From Janthinobacterium saanense (GTDB taxonomy: Bacteria > Pseudomonadota > Gammaproteobacteria > Burkholderiales > Burkholderiaceae_D), in assembly GCF_014200675.1 (NCBI RefSeq), contig NZ_JACHCI010000004.1, positions 1 through 64,000 on the forward strand: a stretch of DNA of 64,000 bases, given 5' to 3'. The position numbers and the translations under genes were made by a program. The notes under the pieces are model-generated. The model did not search any database and was not told the DNA's origin. It worked only from the letters and a program-made list of their open reading frames with translations. The stretch's first letter is position 1, and the number at the start of each line of letters is the position of its first letter. Below, in pieces: positions 27,602 through 35,361 of the stretch.

Positions 27602-27880
27602 GCCCACGCGGACGGCGGTCAGTATGCCAACGTGCCGTACACGCTGTACAAGGGCGATGCCGAAGTCGAGCAGGGCCTGACCGACGAATTCGGCCGCATC
27701 CTGATCGCGCATCAGGACGGCACGCCGCGCTACCGTGTCGTCCTGGGCAATGGCGAGGAGTTTTCATTGCAGGCGAGCGCGTGCTTCAAGCCGAACGCGG
27801 CGCCGGACGGCGAACAGACGCTGTCGAACCGCGGTTTGCGCGCGCTCGACGACACCACTGACGGCCGCTGGTGGCTGTGA
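27602..27880 (+). pseudogene. VgrG C-terminal extension separated by an amber codon
   Basis: Ninety-two codons directly after, and in frame with, the vgrG TAG. They read 'GGQYANVPYTLYKGDAEV', 'GLTDEFGRILIAHQDG' and end 'TTDGRWWL' before TGA. The pattern resembles the transthyretin-like or short beta-sandwich extensions that follow DUF2345 in VgrGs and dock lipase effectors. Possible readings are a nonsense mutation, stop-codon readthrough, or separate initiation at GTG 27632; no good ribosome site precedes that GTG. Codon use is as GC-rich as vgrG and no further disruption is seen, so any mutation would be recent. Confidence 0.65.
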
Positions 27881-27901
27881 TCCCCCTGACTGGAGAACCC
27901 C

Positions 27902-29959
27902 ATGCCTGAATCGACCAAGCGCATCGAAACCACCCACATCGACGAAGTCAGCCGCAGCGCGACCAGTTCGCTCCAGTGGCTGCTGGAAAACCGCAACCTG
28001 AAGGGCAAGGCCACTCATCCGATTACGCACAACAATAAGCTGACGCTGTTCATTTGCGGACAGGAAGGGTTCGCCGATATCGCCGGAGAGATCGCCAAGG
28101 CTAAAAAGTCCATCGACCTGTGCTGCTGGGGTTTCGACCCGGGCATGGAACTGGTGCGCGGCAAGAGCGCCACCTGGCCGCGCGGCGTAACGTTTGGCGA
28201 CTTGCTGATCGCCGCCACCACGCGGCGTCACCTTAGGGTGCGCCTGTTGATCTGGTATGACCGTATCGGTTCGCCGATGGTGCACAATATGCCGGGCCAT
28301 TCGCACGGTACCTCGCCGTGGAAAAACAGTGGCCAACGCGCTGACGATATCAGCGCAAAAGGCAGCCTGGCGATGTTGCAGGACGCGGTCGCCAGAAGAG
28401 AGAGGGTCAGCGGCGGTTACAGAGCCGACAGGATCCCTCCTGAGGATGTCCCGATGCTGGCGCGTGAAGAATATTGCTACAGCTGGTATGCGGCCGCGTT
28501 CCATGGCTTGTTAGGGCGCCTGACGATTCACCTGCGGCACGGCGACAGCCATGCGATAGGCAAGAGTATCGCGACCGAAACAAGCCAGCCGCACGGCCTG
28601 ACGATGGGGGAAATTGAAAAGCCTGGCATGAGCTACTTGGGCACGCATCACCAGAAGACGATCCTGATCGATTTCTCCCACGAAAAGGGATCCAAGGCCG
28701 TCGGCTATGTAATGGGCCTGAACTCGGTGACCGATTATTGGGACACGACCGCCCATCTGCTCGACGATACGCGGCGCGAACAGGGCGGCGCCAATGAGGA
28801 GCGCGAGTGCTTGCAAGGAATGGCGGCGGACGGCGGCTTTGCCACGCTCAAGCCCTATCAGGATTATGCCTGCCGCATCGACGGCGGCAAGGCGCTCATC
28901 GCGCTCTATAACAATTTCGTAAAGGCATGGGATCGCGCGATCGACGACCGCACGCATCAGGCCGCCGAGGAATGCGTGAGTTGGTATTCGTCATGTAAAA
29001 ACCCGCCGGCCCAACTGTTGCGCGAGGCCGGGCCGGATGACTCCACCGTGCAGATCGTCCTGACGCAGCCCGAGGAGCAGGACAAGACCATCAAGGAAAC
29101 CTACTTTCGCGCGGTGACCCAGGCCAGCCTGGCGGCCGGCTACCTGTATGTGGAAAACCAGTATTTCCAATATGAGGATTGGGCGCAGCATTTGCTTGCC
29201 GAGCGCAAGAAGGTGGTCACCGCCTGGAAGGCCGGCAGTGTCAAGGCAGGCAAGAGTCTTGAAGATATGCCGGTCATGCACGTGTTCATCGTCATTCCGG
29301 TGCCGGAACGCGCGCAGATGGTGCCGCGCACCCACGACACGCTGGCGGCACTGGGGCAGCACGATGGCATGACGGGGCAAAACACGATGATCGACGACTA
29401 TAACAAGCGACCGAAAACCCGGCGTATCACGGACGAATTCGGCATCCACACCGAGGTTGAAGTCAAGTTGCCCGACGTGGTGCGGCACTCCAACGGCATC
29501 AACAAACCCGGCGCGATGACGCTCGAAAGCGAATTCGGGTTGAAGGTCTCGGTAGCCATGCTCAATGTCAGCGCGTTCGACACCGACCGCTGGCGCTACC
29601 GTGAAATCTACATCCATTCCAAATTGATGCTGGTCGACGACGTGTTCATGACCTTGGGCAGTGCCAACCTGAACCAGCGCAGCATGGCCGTCGACAGCGA
29701 AATCAATATCGCCACCGTCGACTGCCGCGTGGCCCGCGATTTGCGCAAGCGGGTATGGCGCATGCATAGCGGCGGGCTGGTCGATGGCGGGGGCGGGACG
29801 AAGGCGGAGATTGTCACTGCATTCAAAGATTGGACTAACTTGATGAAAAATAATCGCAAGAAAAAATTTGATAAATCTGAAAATGCAATTTTCAAAAAAA
29901 TGAGAGGCTTTGTGCTACCGCTCGAAGACAAACGCAGTTCCACAATACGTTTGGGCTAA
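27902..29959 (+). CDS. T6SS phospholipase D effector (Tle5-like)
   Basis: A 685-residue protein of the phospholipase D superfamily with two catalytic HxKxxxxD motifs: H250/K252/D257 in 'HHQKTILID' and H572/K574/D579 in 'IHSKLMLVDD', each followed by the expected Gly/Ser-Asn region ('GYVMGLNSV', 'LGSANLNQRSM'). Position directly after vgrG and before a lipoprotein with immunity-type repeats identifies it as a Tle5 (PldA/PldB-type) antibacterial lipase attacking phosphatidylethanolamine in the target periplasm. There is no signal peptide, as expected for VgrG-borne cargo. The last 45 codons turn abruptly AT-rich and Lys-rich ('NNRKKKFDKSENAIF'). Confidence 0.92.
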   Translation: MPESTKRIETTHIDEVSRSATSSLQWLLENRNLKGKATHPITHNNKLTLFICGQEGFADIAGEIAKAKKSIDLCCWGFDPGMELVRGKSATWPRGVTFGDLLIAATTRRHLRVRLLIWYDRIGSPMVHNMPGHSHGTSPWKNSGQRADDISAKGSLAMLQDAVARRERVSGGYRADRIPPEDVPMLAREEYCYSWYAAAFHGLLGRLTIHLRHGDSHAIGKSIATETSQPHGLTMGEIEKPGMSYLGTHHQKTILIDFSHEKGSKAVGYVMGLNSVTDYWDTTAHLLDDTRREQGGANEERECLQGMAADGGFATLKPYQDYACRIDGGKALIALYNNFVKAWDRAIDDRTHQAAEECVSWYSSCKNPPAQLLREAGPDDSTVQIVLTQPEEQDKTIKETYFRAVTQASLAAGYLYVENQYFQYEDWAQHLLAERKKVVTAWKAGSVKAGKSLEDMPVMHVFIVIPVPERAQMVPRTHDTLAALGQHDGMTGQNTMIDDYNKRPKTRRITDEFGIHTEVEVKLPDVVRHSNGINKPGAMTLESEFGLKVSVAMLNVSAFDTDRWRYREIYIHSKLMLVDDVFMTLGSANLNQRSMAVDSEINIATVDCRVARDLRKRVWRMHSGGLVDGGGGTKAEIVTAFKDWTNLMKNNRKKKFDKSENAIFKKMRGFVLPLEDKRSSTIRLG

Positions 29960-29961
29960 GC

Positions 29962-31554
29962 ATGAAAGGTCATCAAAAATACTTTTTTTACCTGCCATTT
30001 TTCAGCTTGGCAGTTCTCTTAATTATTTCTTTAATCGCTTGCAAAATGCCTAACGACAAAGTCCTGCCACGCAACCAAAGCCTGCCACTCTTCAACCCCC
30101 ATATCGTGGATTTCATCTGTGAAATCGAGGCAAGCAAGGTGCCGCCCATCGATGCGCAAGCCGAGGACTGGTTTCTCGAAGCACGCGCCCTGGAAGATCC
30201 TGAAATTTTCGTGGAAGACCGCGACTACAAGAAAATCGTCGATCTGACGCGTCAAGCGGCGGAGCGACTGCACTGGAAGGCGATGCTCAATCTGGCCAGC
30301 CTGTATGTGGAAGGGCGCGATCCCTTATATGGTAATGAAGAGGCGGTTCAATTGGTAGAAAAGGCGCTGCGGCTCGGCATACCTGCGGCATATGACCGGA
30401 TGGGAACGTATTACGCGAATGGCACGGGCGTCAACGGCGATACCACCCGAGCTTATGCCTTCTGGCAAAAGGCGGCACAAATGGGAAATCCGCAAGCGCT
30501 GGGATTTTTAGGCGAGAAATTGACCGCTGGAGAGGATCATCCAAGTATCGGAATGTGGGGCAATATTCCTGTGGCGACCAAAATGCTCGAGTGCGCGCTG
30601 GCACAAGGGTATGGCCAAGCTGCATTTGATTTGCATTATTTGTATGTGGTTTTAAGATCATCAGATGGGACCGCAAATGGAGACAGTACTCCAGAAGCAA
30701 AAGCGCGTGCTTTAGAGGTATTGCATGAAGGTGTTAAATTTGGTTGTGAAGATTGTGCTAACGCATTGCAAATAGAATTTGACCACCCTTTTGATTTATC
30801 TAATATGTTTACTCCGTACATCGATAAGGCTCGTGGCGTACGATATGGAATGTTGGGTGACGCCCTCGGCTTCAACCCCAATCGCCGTTTCCCGAACCTC
30901 GATAAAATCTTGCCATTGCCACCGGCCGATCTGCCACCCTGGGATGGCCAACGAAAGAGCTTGCTTGAAGCAGCCATGGGCGTGCGCCCGCCGCCAGCGG
31001 CCCCAAATCCAGGCGCCGCTTCGCTTTCAAAAGAACCGTATTTCCTGCCCGCCGACTATGGGCTGCGCCCTGCCGGCTTGCACAGCGATGGGCCGGCTGC
31101 GCCATTTTCGGCATACTGGCAACCCGCCGCTGGGCAGGGTTTGACGGAGCCGGCCCGGCTGTTGCGCAAAGGCGAAGCGTTCCGCCATTTCAGCGTGCTC
31201 GATGCCGCTGGCAACAGCCGTTACGGCCCCGTGACGTGGGAGCAGTGCCTGACGCTACGGCACAACCATGGGGCAGTGCAGCCGCGCGCGGTGCACGGCT
31301 TGCTGCGCGAGGTGGCGCGGCCCGAGCCATGGTTGAGCTGCACTTGCGGCGAGACCTGTCCGGTCAGCGGCGTCTGGCAACCTTGGGTCTCGGCCGACCA
31401 TCCGCTGCAGGCGATCGTCAATCAATACTGGCGTCAGGCGTGGCTGACCCAGGGCGCGCCGTTCCCACGACCGCGCCGCGACTGGCTGCTGGACTTGCCA
31501 GACGGCGAGGTGACGTGGCATTTGATGGATGCCTCCATTCCTGATCTTGGGTAA
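29962..31554 (+). CDS. Sel1-repeat lipoprotein, probable Tle5 immunity protein
   Basis: A 530-residue protein starting two bases after the effector stop. The N-terminus is a lipoprotein signal ending 'LLIISLIACKMPND' (acylated Cys about residue 27), which would place it in the periplasm where Tle5 acts. Residues about 95-215 hold Sel1-like helical repeats ('LNLASLYVEGRDPLYGNEEA', 'DRMGTYYANGTGVNGD'); the N-terminal half resembles DUF6396 proteins found beside Tle5 genes. From about 340 a Pro-rich linker leads to a second domain with 'CTCGETCPVSGVWQPW' and 'WRQAWLTQGAPFPRPRRDW', reminiscent of Imm71/Imm72-type immunity domains. A fusion of two immunity modules is therefore possible. Base composition drops in 29990-30050 and 30640-30840. 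Confidence 0.8.
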   Translation: MKGHQKYFFYLPFFSLAVLLIISLIACKMPNDKVLPRNQSLPLFNPHIVDFICEIEASKVPPIDAQAEDWFLEARALEDPEIFVEDRDYKKIVDLTRQAAERLHWKAMLNLASLYVEGRDPLYGNEEAVQLVEKALRLGIPAAYDRMGTYYANGTGVNGDTTRAYAFWQKAAQMGNPQALGFLGEKLTAGEDHPSIGMWGNIPVATKMLECALAQGYGQAAFDLHYLYVVLRSSDGTANGDSTPEAKARALEVLHEGVKFGCEDCANALQIEFDHPFDLSNMFTPYIDKARGVRYGMLGDALGFNPNRRFPNLDKILPLPPADLPPWDGQRKSLLEAAMGVRPPPAAPNPGAASLSKEPYFLPADYGLRPAGLHSDGPAAPFSAYWQPAAGQGLTEPARLLRKGEAFRHFSVLDAAGNSRYGPVTWEQCLTLRHNHGAVQPRAVHGLLREVARPEPWLSCTCGETCPVSGVWQPWVSADHPLQAIVNQYWRQAWLTQGAPFPRPRRDWLLDLPDGEVTWHLMDASIPDLG

Positions 31555-31581
31555 CGCAATGCCGCAGCGATGGAGGACGTA

Positions 31582-31798
31582 ATGGACAGGAATCAATCCA
31601 GCATGGCTGCCACCAGACGGCGTCTCGCGTCGCTTATTTTCTTGTGCTGCATTTCTTTGCTTGCCTGCAAAATACCAGACGACAAAGTCTTGCCACGCAA
31701 GCAAATCCTGCCGCTTTTCAACCCCCCCATGTCGCGGATTTCATCTGTGAAACCGAGGCAAGCAAGGTGCCACCCATCGATGCGCAAGCCGAGGACTG
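31582..31798 (+). pseudogene. Truncated, frameshifted second immunity lipoprotein gene
   Basis: A second copy of the immunity-gene 5' end. ATG 31582 follows GGAGG, and a lipoprotein signal ends 'CCISLLACKIPDDKVLPRK', then 'LPLFNPP'. A run of seven C at about 31722-31728, against five in the full gene, shifts the frame. In the shifted frame the match continues as 'DFICETEASKVPPIDAQAED', then breaks at about 31798 into the S46 gene remnant. The full-length gene has the same segment at 30036-30170. Only a short lipoprotein could be made. Confidence 0.85.
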
Positions 31799-31943
31799 TT
31801 ACTTCGACACGGCGATTACGCGCGCGATCCACCTCGATATCCACTACATGCCGTGAGTGATGAAGGAGGTAGACCATGCGGATAATTTGCTGCAGGAAAT
31901 GACGATCAAGTATCCGAAGCCTGTTACTGCGGCGAAGAAGTAA
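31792..31943 (+). pseudogene. Remnant of an S46 peptidase 3' end
   Basis: Encodes 'YFDTAITRAIHLDIHYMP' and then a stop (TGA, where the intact gene has the Trp codon TGG), followed by readable 'MKEVDHADNLLQEMTIKYPK' and the original TAA. It is the diverged counterpart of the last 50 codons of the S46 gene at 22797-24953. Most differences are synonymous, so the copy diverged while coding and later decayed. The junction with the immunity fragment falls in shared 'AGGACTG'. Confidence 0.9.
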
Positions 31944-31964
31944 TCGCTTTATTTAGCTGGCTGA

Positions 31965-32000
31965 AAGCCGCATCCGAATTCGGACTGATGCGGCTTTTTT
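31965..32000 (+). terminator. Rho-independent terminator closing the T6SS cassette
   Basis: AAGCCGCATC (31965-31974) pairs with GATGCGGCTT, followed by a T-run to 32000. It is homologous to the S46 terminator and now ends the cassette facing the convergent KaiC-like gene. Confidence 0.88.
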
Positions 32001-32067
32001 TACGCCAAATTTCTGCTGGCTGTCTGCGCACGATTATCGCCACGATGAAGCGTGGCCAAATTCGTGG

Positions 32068-33531
32068 CTAAATTCCTGATACGGCCGGGGAGGAAACAGG
32101 CCTGCCCGTGAGTATGCCCACGTATAGAGTCGAAGGATGCCCGATGGATATGCCATCAGATGTGATGTCAAAGAAACGAATGTCTTTACTATGGTCGCTG
32201 GCACGTACCTTGACTACCGAGATCACGCGTTTTAGCTGGCCTTCCAGCTCCACGTAGCGCTGCATGACGATGGCGTCGGCCAGGAAGGCGTTGCCGTAGG
32301 AACTGAAGCGCAACATCTCGTAGCGGTCCTCCAGCTCGGCGGTCATCAGTACGGTCACGCCCATTGCCGTCAGCACAGCTATCATGCGATACAGCGATTC
32401 GCGGAAATCGTCGCGGAACGATGGCGCCAGCGCCAGCTCGAAGCCGGACAAAGAGTCAATCACTACCCGCTTTGCCCCCATGTGCCTGATCATGACGATC
32501 AAGTCGTGCAGGATTTCGTCGATCGACAAGTCCAGTGTGCGGGTATTGATCACACCCAACTTGCCGGATTCGATCAAGGTATTGAGTTGATGGCTGAGTA
32601 GCTGGTTCGGACTCTTCTCGAACGCCGCAATCACGCCAACCTCGCCATTGCGCACGCCCTCGGCCAGGAACTGCGTCGCCAGCACCGATTTGCCAGAGCC
32701 GGATGGCCCGACCACGAGCATTGAATAGCCTGCCGGTACGCCACCGCCCATCATCTTGTCCAGTTCCAGTACACCCGTTGACAGGCGCTGTCCGCCGTCG
32801 ATACTGACCCTGCTGGCAGTTGCTGTCAGCATGGCGCGCGGGAAGATATCGACGCCGCTGTCACTGATGCGGAAGGTATGTATGCCAAGTCCCTGCGCCT
32901 GGCCGCGCATCTTGACAACCTGAATCTTGCGAACCAGCGCGTCGCGGTGTACCTGCTGAGACATCCAGATGATGCCGTCAGCTACAGTAAACACCGGACT
33001 GGACTCTGCCTCCGGCGCCAGATATTCGCCGATCAGAAAGGTGGTGGCCAGCCAGCTGGTCATCTGCATGCCCAGTTGCTGGACGAAATGCTGCAGGCTG
33101 GCGGCGCCGCCATCCATACTCTGTGCCGACTGCGCCACCGAACGGAAGGAATCCACAAATACCAGGCTAGGCTGGTAATCGCGTACTTCGTCCGCGATAC
33201 GCGCCAGCACCCGGTCGAAATTGCCATCGAGCAGATCGGCTGCCAGATTGACGAATTTGATCGAGTGATTGATCTTGCTTACGTCGAAGAAAGGAAACTG
33301 CTGCTGATAGCGCAGCATTTTCAGCGGTGGTTCGCCCAGTACGGTAAAGAATAGCGCGCGCCGCTCTGGCGAGGCCAGTGAAAACATGATTTGGTGCGCC
33401 ATCGTGGTCTTGCCGCTGCCTGGCGTACCGGCGAGCAGGTTGAAGGAAAATTCCGGAATGCCGCCCCCCAGCAATTCATCCAGGCCTGGTACGCCTGATG
33501 CCAGGCGCTGAATGCTGACTTTATTGCTCAT
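32068..33531 (-). CDS. KaiC-like double-domain ATPase
   Basis: A 487-residue protein with two RecA/KaiC domains. Walker A motifs are GTPGSGKT at 35-42 and GPSGSGKS at 275-282; Walker B-like segments are 'PSLVFVDSFRSV' and 'KRVVIDSLSGF'. Alignment with cyanobacterial KaiC places 'NAFLADAIVMQRYVELEG' where KaiC has the S431/T432 phosphosites, and both positions are non-phosphorylatable here (Ala, Phe), so clock-type autophosphorylation is unlikely. Non-cyanobacterial KaiC homologues act in stress or signalling pathways, often beside histidine kinases, as here. Its start overlaps the end of the preceding 135-residue gene by 11 bases. It is the last gene of a three-gene minus-strand operon. Confidence 0.92.
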   Translation of the reverse strand: MSNKVSIQRLASGVPGLDELLGGGIPEFSFNLLAGTPGSGKTTMAHQIMFSLASPERRALFFTVLGEPPLKMLRYQQQFPFFDVSKINHSIKFVNLAADLLDGNFDRVLARIADEVRDYQPSLVFVDSFRSVAQSAQSMDGGAASLQHFVQQLGMQMTSWLATTFLIGEYLAPEAESSPVFTVADGIIWMSQQVHRDALVRKIQVVKMRGQAQGLGIHTFRISDSGVDIFPRAMLTATASRVSIDGGQRLSTGVLELDKMMGGGVPAGYSMLVVGPSGSGKSVLATQFLAEGVRNGEVGVIAAFEKSPNQLLSHQLNTLIESGKLGVINTRTLDLSIDEILHDLIVMIRHMGAKRVVIDSLSGFELALAPSFRDDFRESLYRMIAVLTAMGVTVLMTAELEDRYEMLRFSSYGNAFLADAIVMQRYVELEGQLKRVISVVKVRASDHSKDIRFFDITSDGISIGHPSTLYVGILTGRPVSSPAVSGI

Positions 33532-33928
33532 TGTTAATTTCCTTAGCGGCAGTGTCCGCGATGTCCTGGCTCCAGGCCGATTTCAGTAGGGCGGTGGTCA
33601 AGGGTTCGCCGATGAGTTGGATCAGCGTGTCGATGAAAGTGGTGAGCAGATCAACGGCAGCAGCACCCGCTGCTGCCGTTTCCTGGCCTTCGAGGCTAGT
33701 CTTGAGCTGCTCGAAACCAGGGTCATTGCCATCGGACAGCCAGGGATGCCGCGCCCGCACCAGATGGATGTTGCGCGCATACAGCGTGTCGAAGCCGCTA
33801 CGCCCGATAATGGCGACCAGCTCGACAGCCAGCCGGTTCCACATCGCGATGGCGTCGGCTGTGATTTGTTCTGGATGGCGCATCACATTGCGCTCGATCA
33901 TCTGGTACCGTTCGTCTTTAATCGCCAT
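33521..33928 (-). CDS. Unrecognised 135-residue protein between sensor kinase and KaiC homologue
   Basis: Start MAIKDERYQM at 33928; a longer upstream frame overlaps the kinase gene and is discarded. The sequence looks largely helical: 'ITADAIAMWNRLAVELVAII', 'GFDTLYARNIHLVRARHPWL', an Ala-rich stretch 'EGQETAAAGAAAVDLLTTF', and a final helix 'GEPLTTALLKSAW'. No signal peptide, membrane segment or cysteine is present. It has none of the residues expected of a receiver, an HPt domain or KaiB. The 59-base gap after the kinase and the 11-base overlap with the KaiC-like gene say it works with both, perhaps as a sensory adaptor. I do not recognise a family. Confidence 0.85.
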   Translation of the reverse strand: MAIKDERYQMIERNVMRHPEQITADAIAMWNRLAVELVAIIGRSGFDTLYARNIHLVRARHPWLSDGNDPGFEQLKTSLEGQETAAAGAAAVDLLTTFIDTLIQLIGEPLTTALLKSAWSQDIADTAAKEINNEQ

Positions 33929-33987
33929 GTGAGTATCAGTGCAGTGAAGCGTAGGAGTGGTTGCCGCCAGAGGGCGCAAGCGGGTGC

Positions 33988-35361
33988 TCAGCGTACATGC
34001 AGTTCTATCAAGGCCAGCAGCACGTCGATTGCCACCGGCTTGACCAGATAGTGATCGAAGCCACTGCGAACCGCGCGGGCGCGGTCTTGTTCCTGGTTGT
34101 AGCCGGATGCCGCGACAAAAAATGGCTGCTTGCCAGGCAAGGTGGCGCGGATGCGCTCGACGACGGTAAAGCCGTCCAGCCCGGGGAGCCCGATGTCGCA
34201 GATGATCAGGTCGTAGGGATGTTTCAGCGCCAGTTCGACGGCCGTTACACCGTCGTGACACTGCCTTACCGCATGGCCAGCCAGTTTCAGTAGCATGCTC
34301 AGCGTTTCAGCGGCGTCCAGATTGTCTTCCACCAGAAGAATATTCAACGGGCGCTGGGTGGACAAAGGCGGCAATGGCAAGGTTGCCAGCTCAGTCTGCT
34401 CATCCGGGGCGATCAATGGCAGCAGTACAGTAAAGGTACTGCCAAGGCCGATGCCACTACTCAGTACCCGCACCGTACCGCCATGCATTTCTACCAGCGA
34501 GCGCACCAGTGTCAGGCCGATGCCGAGTCCTCCTTGTGCCCGGTCCAACGATTGCAAACCCTGTGTAAAGAGATCGAAGATAAACGGTTGCAGTTCGTTG
34601 GCAATACCCATGCCGTTGTCGCAGACCTTGATCTGTACCGACTTGCCCACAAGTTCAGCGCTCAGTACGATGGTTTCGTTCTCAGGCGAAAATTTGGAGG
34701 CGTTGTTGAGAAGATTGGAAAGCGCCTGCACCAGCCTTATGCGGTCGCCATCGATGTACACCGGCAATGGCGGCAATACGATCTGCAATTGTTGCTGGCG
34801 CTTGTCTATCCCTGGCTGACTAGCTTCCGCCGCCAGTCCAACGATATCGGACAGCGACAATATGGATTTATCCAGTCTGATCTTGCCGCTGCTAATGCGC
34901 GAGGCGTCGAGCAGATCATCGATCAATCGCGTCATATGGTTCATCTGGCGCTCAATGATGGCCTGAAGACGGGGCAGCTCGGGATTGTTGCCTGCAAGTT
35001 TGCCCAGCAAGGTGTTGGCGTAAGCGATGGGCTGCAGCGGATTGCGTAGTTCATGCGCCAGCATCGATAGAAAGTTGGTTTGGCGCTGCATCGATGCTTC
35101 CGCATCGGCTTGCTTGTCTTGCGCGCTGAAGGTCGCCAGCATCAGGTGTTCATTCGCCTCGCGCAACTGAATGACGTTGCTCTCCCTTGCTTGCGCGACG
35201 TCTTGTTGCCGCTGCAGATGGTCGAGCTGTATCAGTAATTGCGCAATCACGTCCCGCAGGTCCCCCAGCTCCTTGTCGTGCAAGGCTTGCCAGCGCTGGT
35301 CGTGACGGTCCGGTGGGGCAGGCGAGCCGGCTTGCCCGCCGGTTTCCGCGTTATCGTTCAT
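33988..35361 (-). CDS. Hybrid histidine kinase with C-terminal receiver
   Basis: A 457-residue soluble protein, start MNDNAETGG at 35361. The N-terminal coiled coil ('IAQLLIQLDHLQRQQD') leads to a HisKA domain with phosphoacceptor H103 in 'LSMLAHELRNPLQPI', then an HATPase_c domain ('VQALSNLLNNASKFS', 'VCDNGMGIA', 'GGLGIGLTLV'). A receiver follows from about 345 ('LNILLVEDNLDAAETL') with phosphorylatable D389 in 'LIICDIGLPGLDGF'. There is no membrane segment or obvious PAS domain, so input probably comes from a partner. It heads the operon with the 135-residue protein and the KaiC-like ATPase, and no output-domain regulator is present. Confidence 0.92.
   Translation of the reverse strand: MNDNAETGGQAGSPAPPDRHDQRWQALHDKELGDLRDVIAQLLIQLDHLQRQQDVAQARESNVIQLREANEHLMLATFSAQDKQADAEASMQRQTNFLSMLAHELRNPLQPIAYANTLLGKLAGNNPELPRLQAIIERQMNHMTRLIDDLLDASRISSGKIRLDKSILSLSDIVGLAAEASQPGIDKRQQQLQIVLPPLPVYIDGDRIRLVQALSNLLNNASKFSPENETIVLSAELVGKSVQIKVCDNGMGIANELQPFIFDLFTQGLQSLDRAQGGLGIGLTLVRSLVEMHGGTVRVLSSGIGLGSTFTVLLPLIAPDEQTELATLPLPPLSTQRPLNILLVEDNLDAAETLSMLLKLAGHAVRQCHDGVTAVELALKHPYDLIICDIGLPGLDGFTVVERIRATLPGKQPFFVAASGYNQEQDRARAVRSGFDHYLVKPVAIDVLLALIELHVR

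Larger units (their letters stand above)
31792..32000 (+). repeat. Direct repeat, copy 2: S46 3' end and terminator
   Basis: Partner of 24803-25016. The coding part is collinear; the spacer between stop and terminator has small indels. Together the copies flank vgrG, tle5 and both immunity genes. Confidence 0.88.

Noticed and set aside
33929-34261. N-terminal extension of the 135-residue protein upstream of 33928
   Set aside because: The extension lies inside the kinase gene in another frame and is Arg-rich shadow sequence; the start at 33928 is cleaner.
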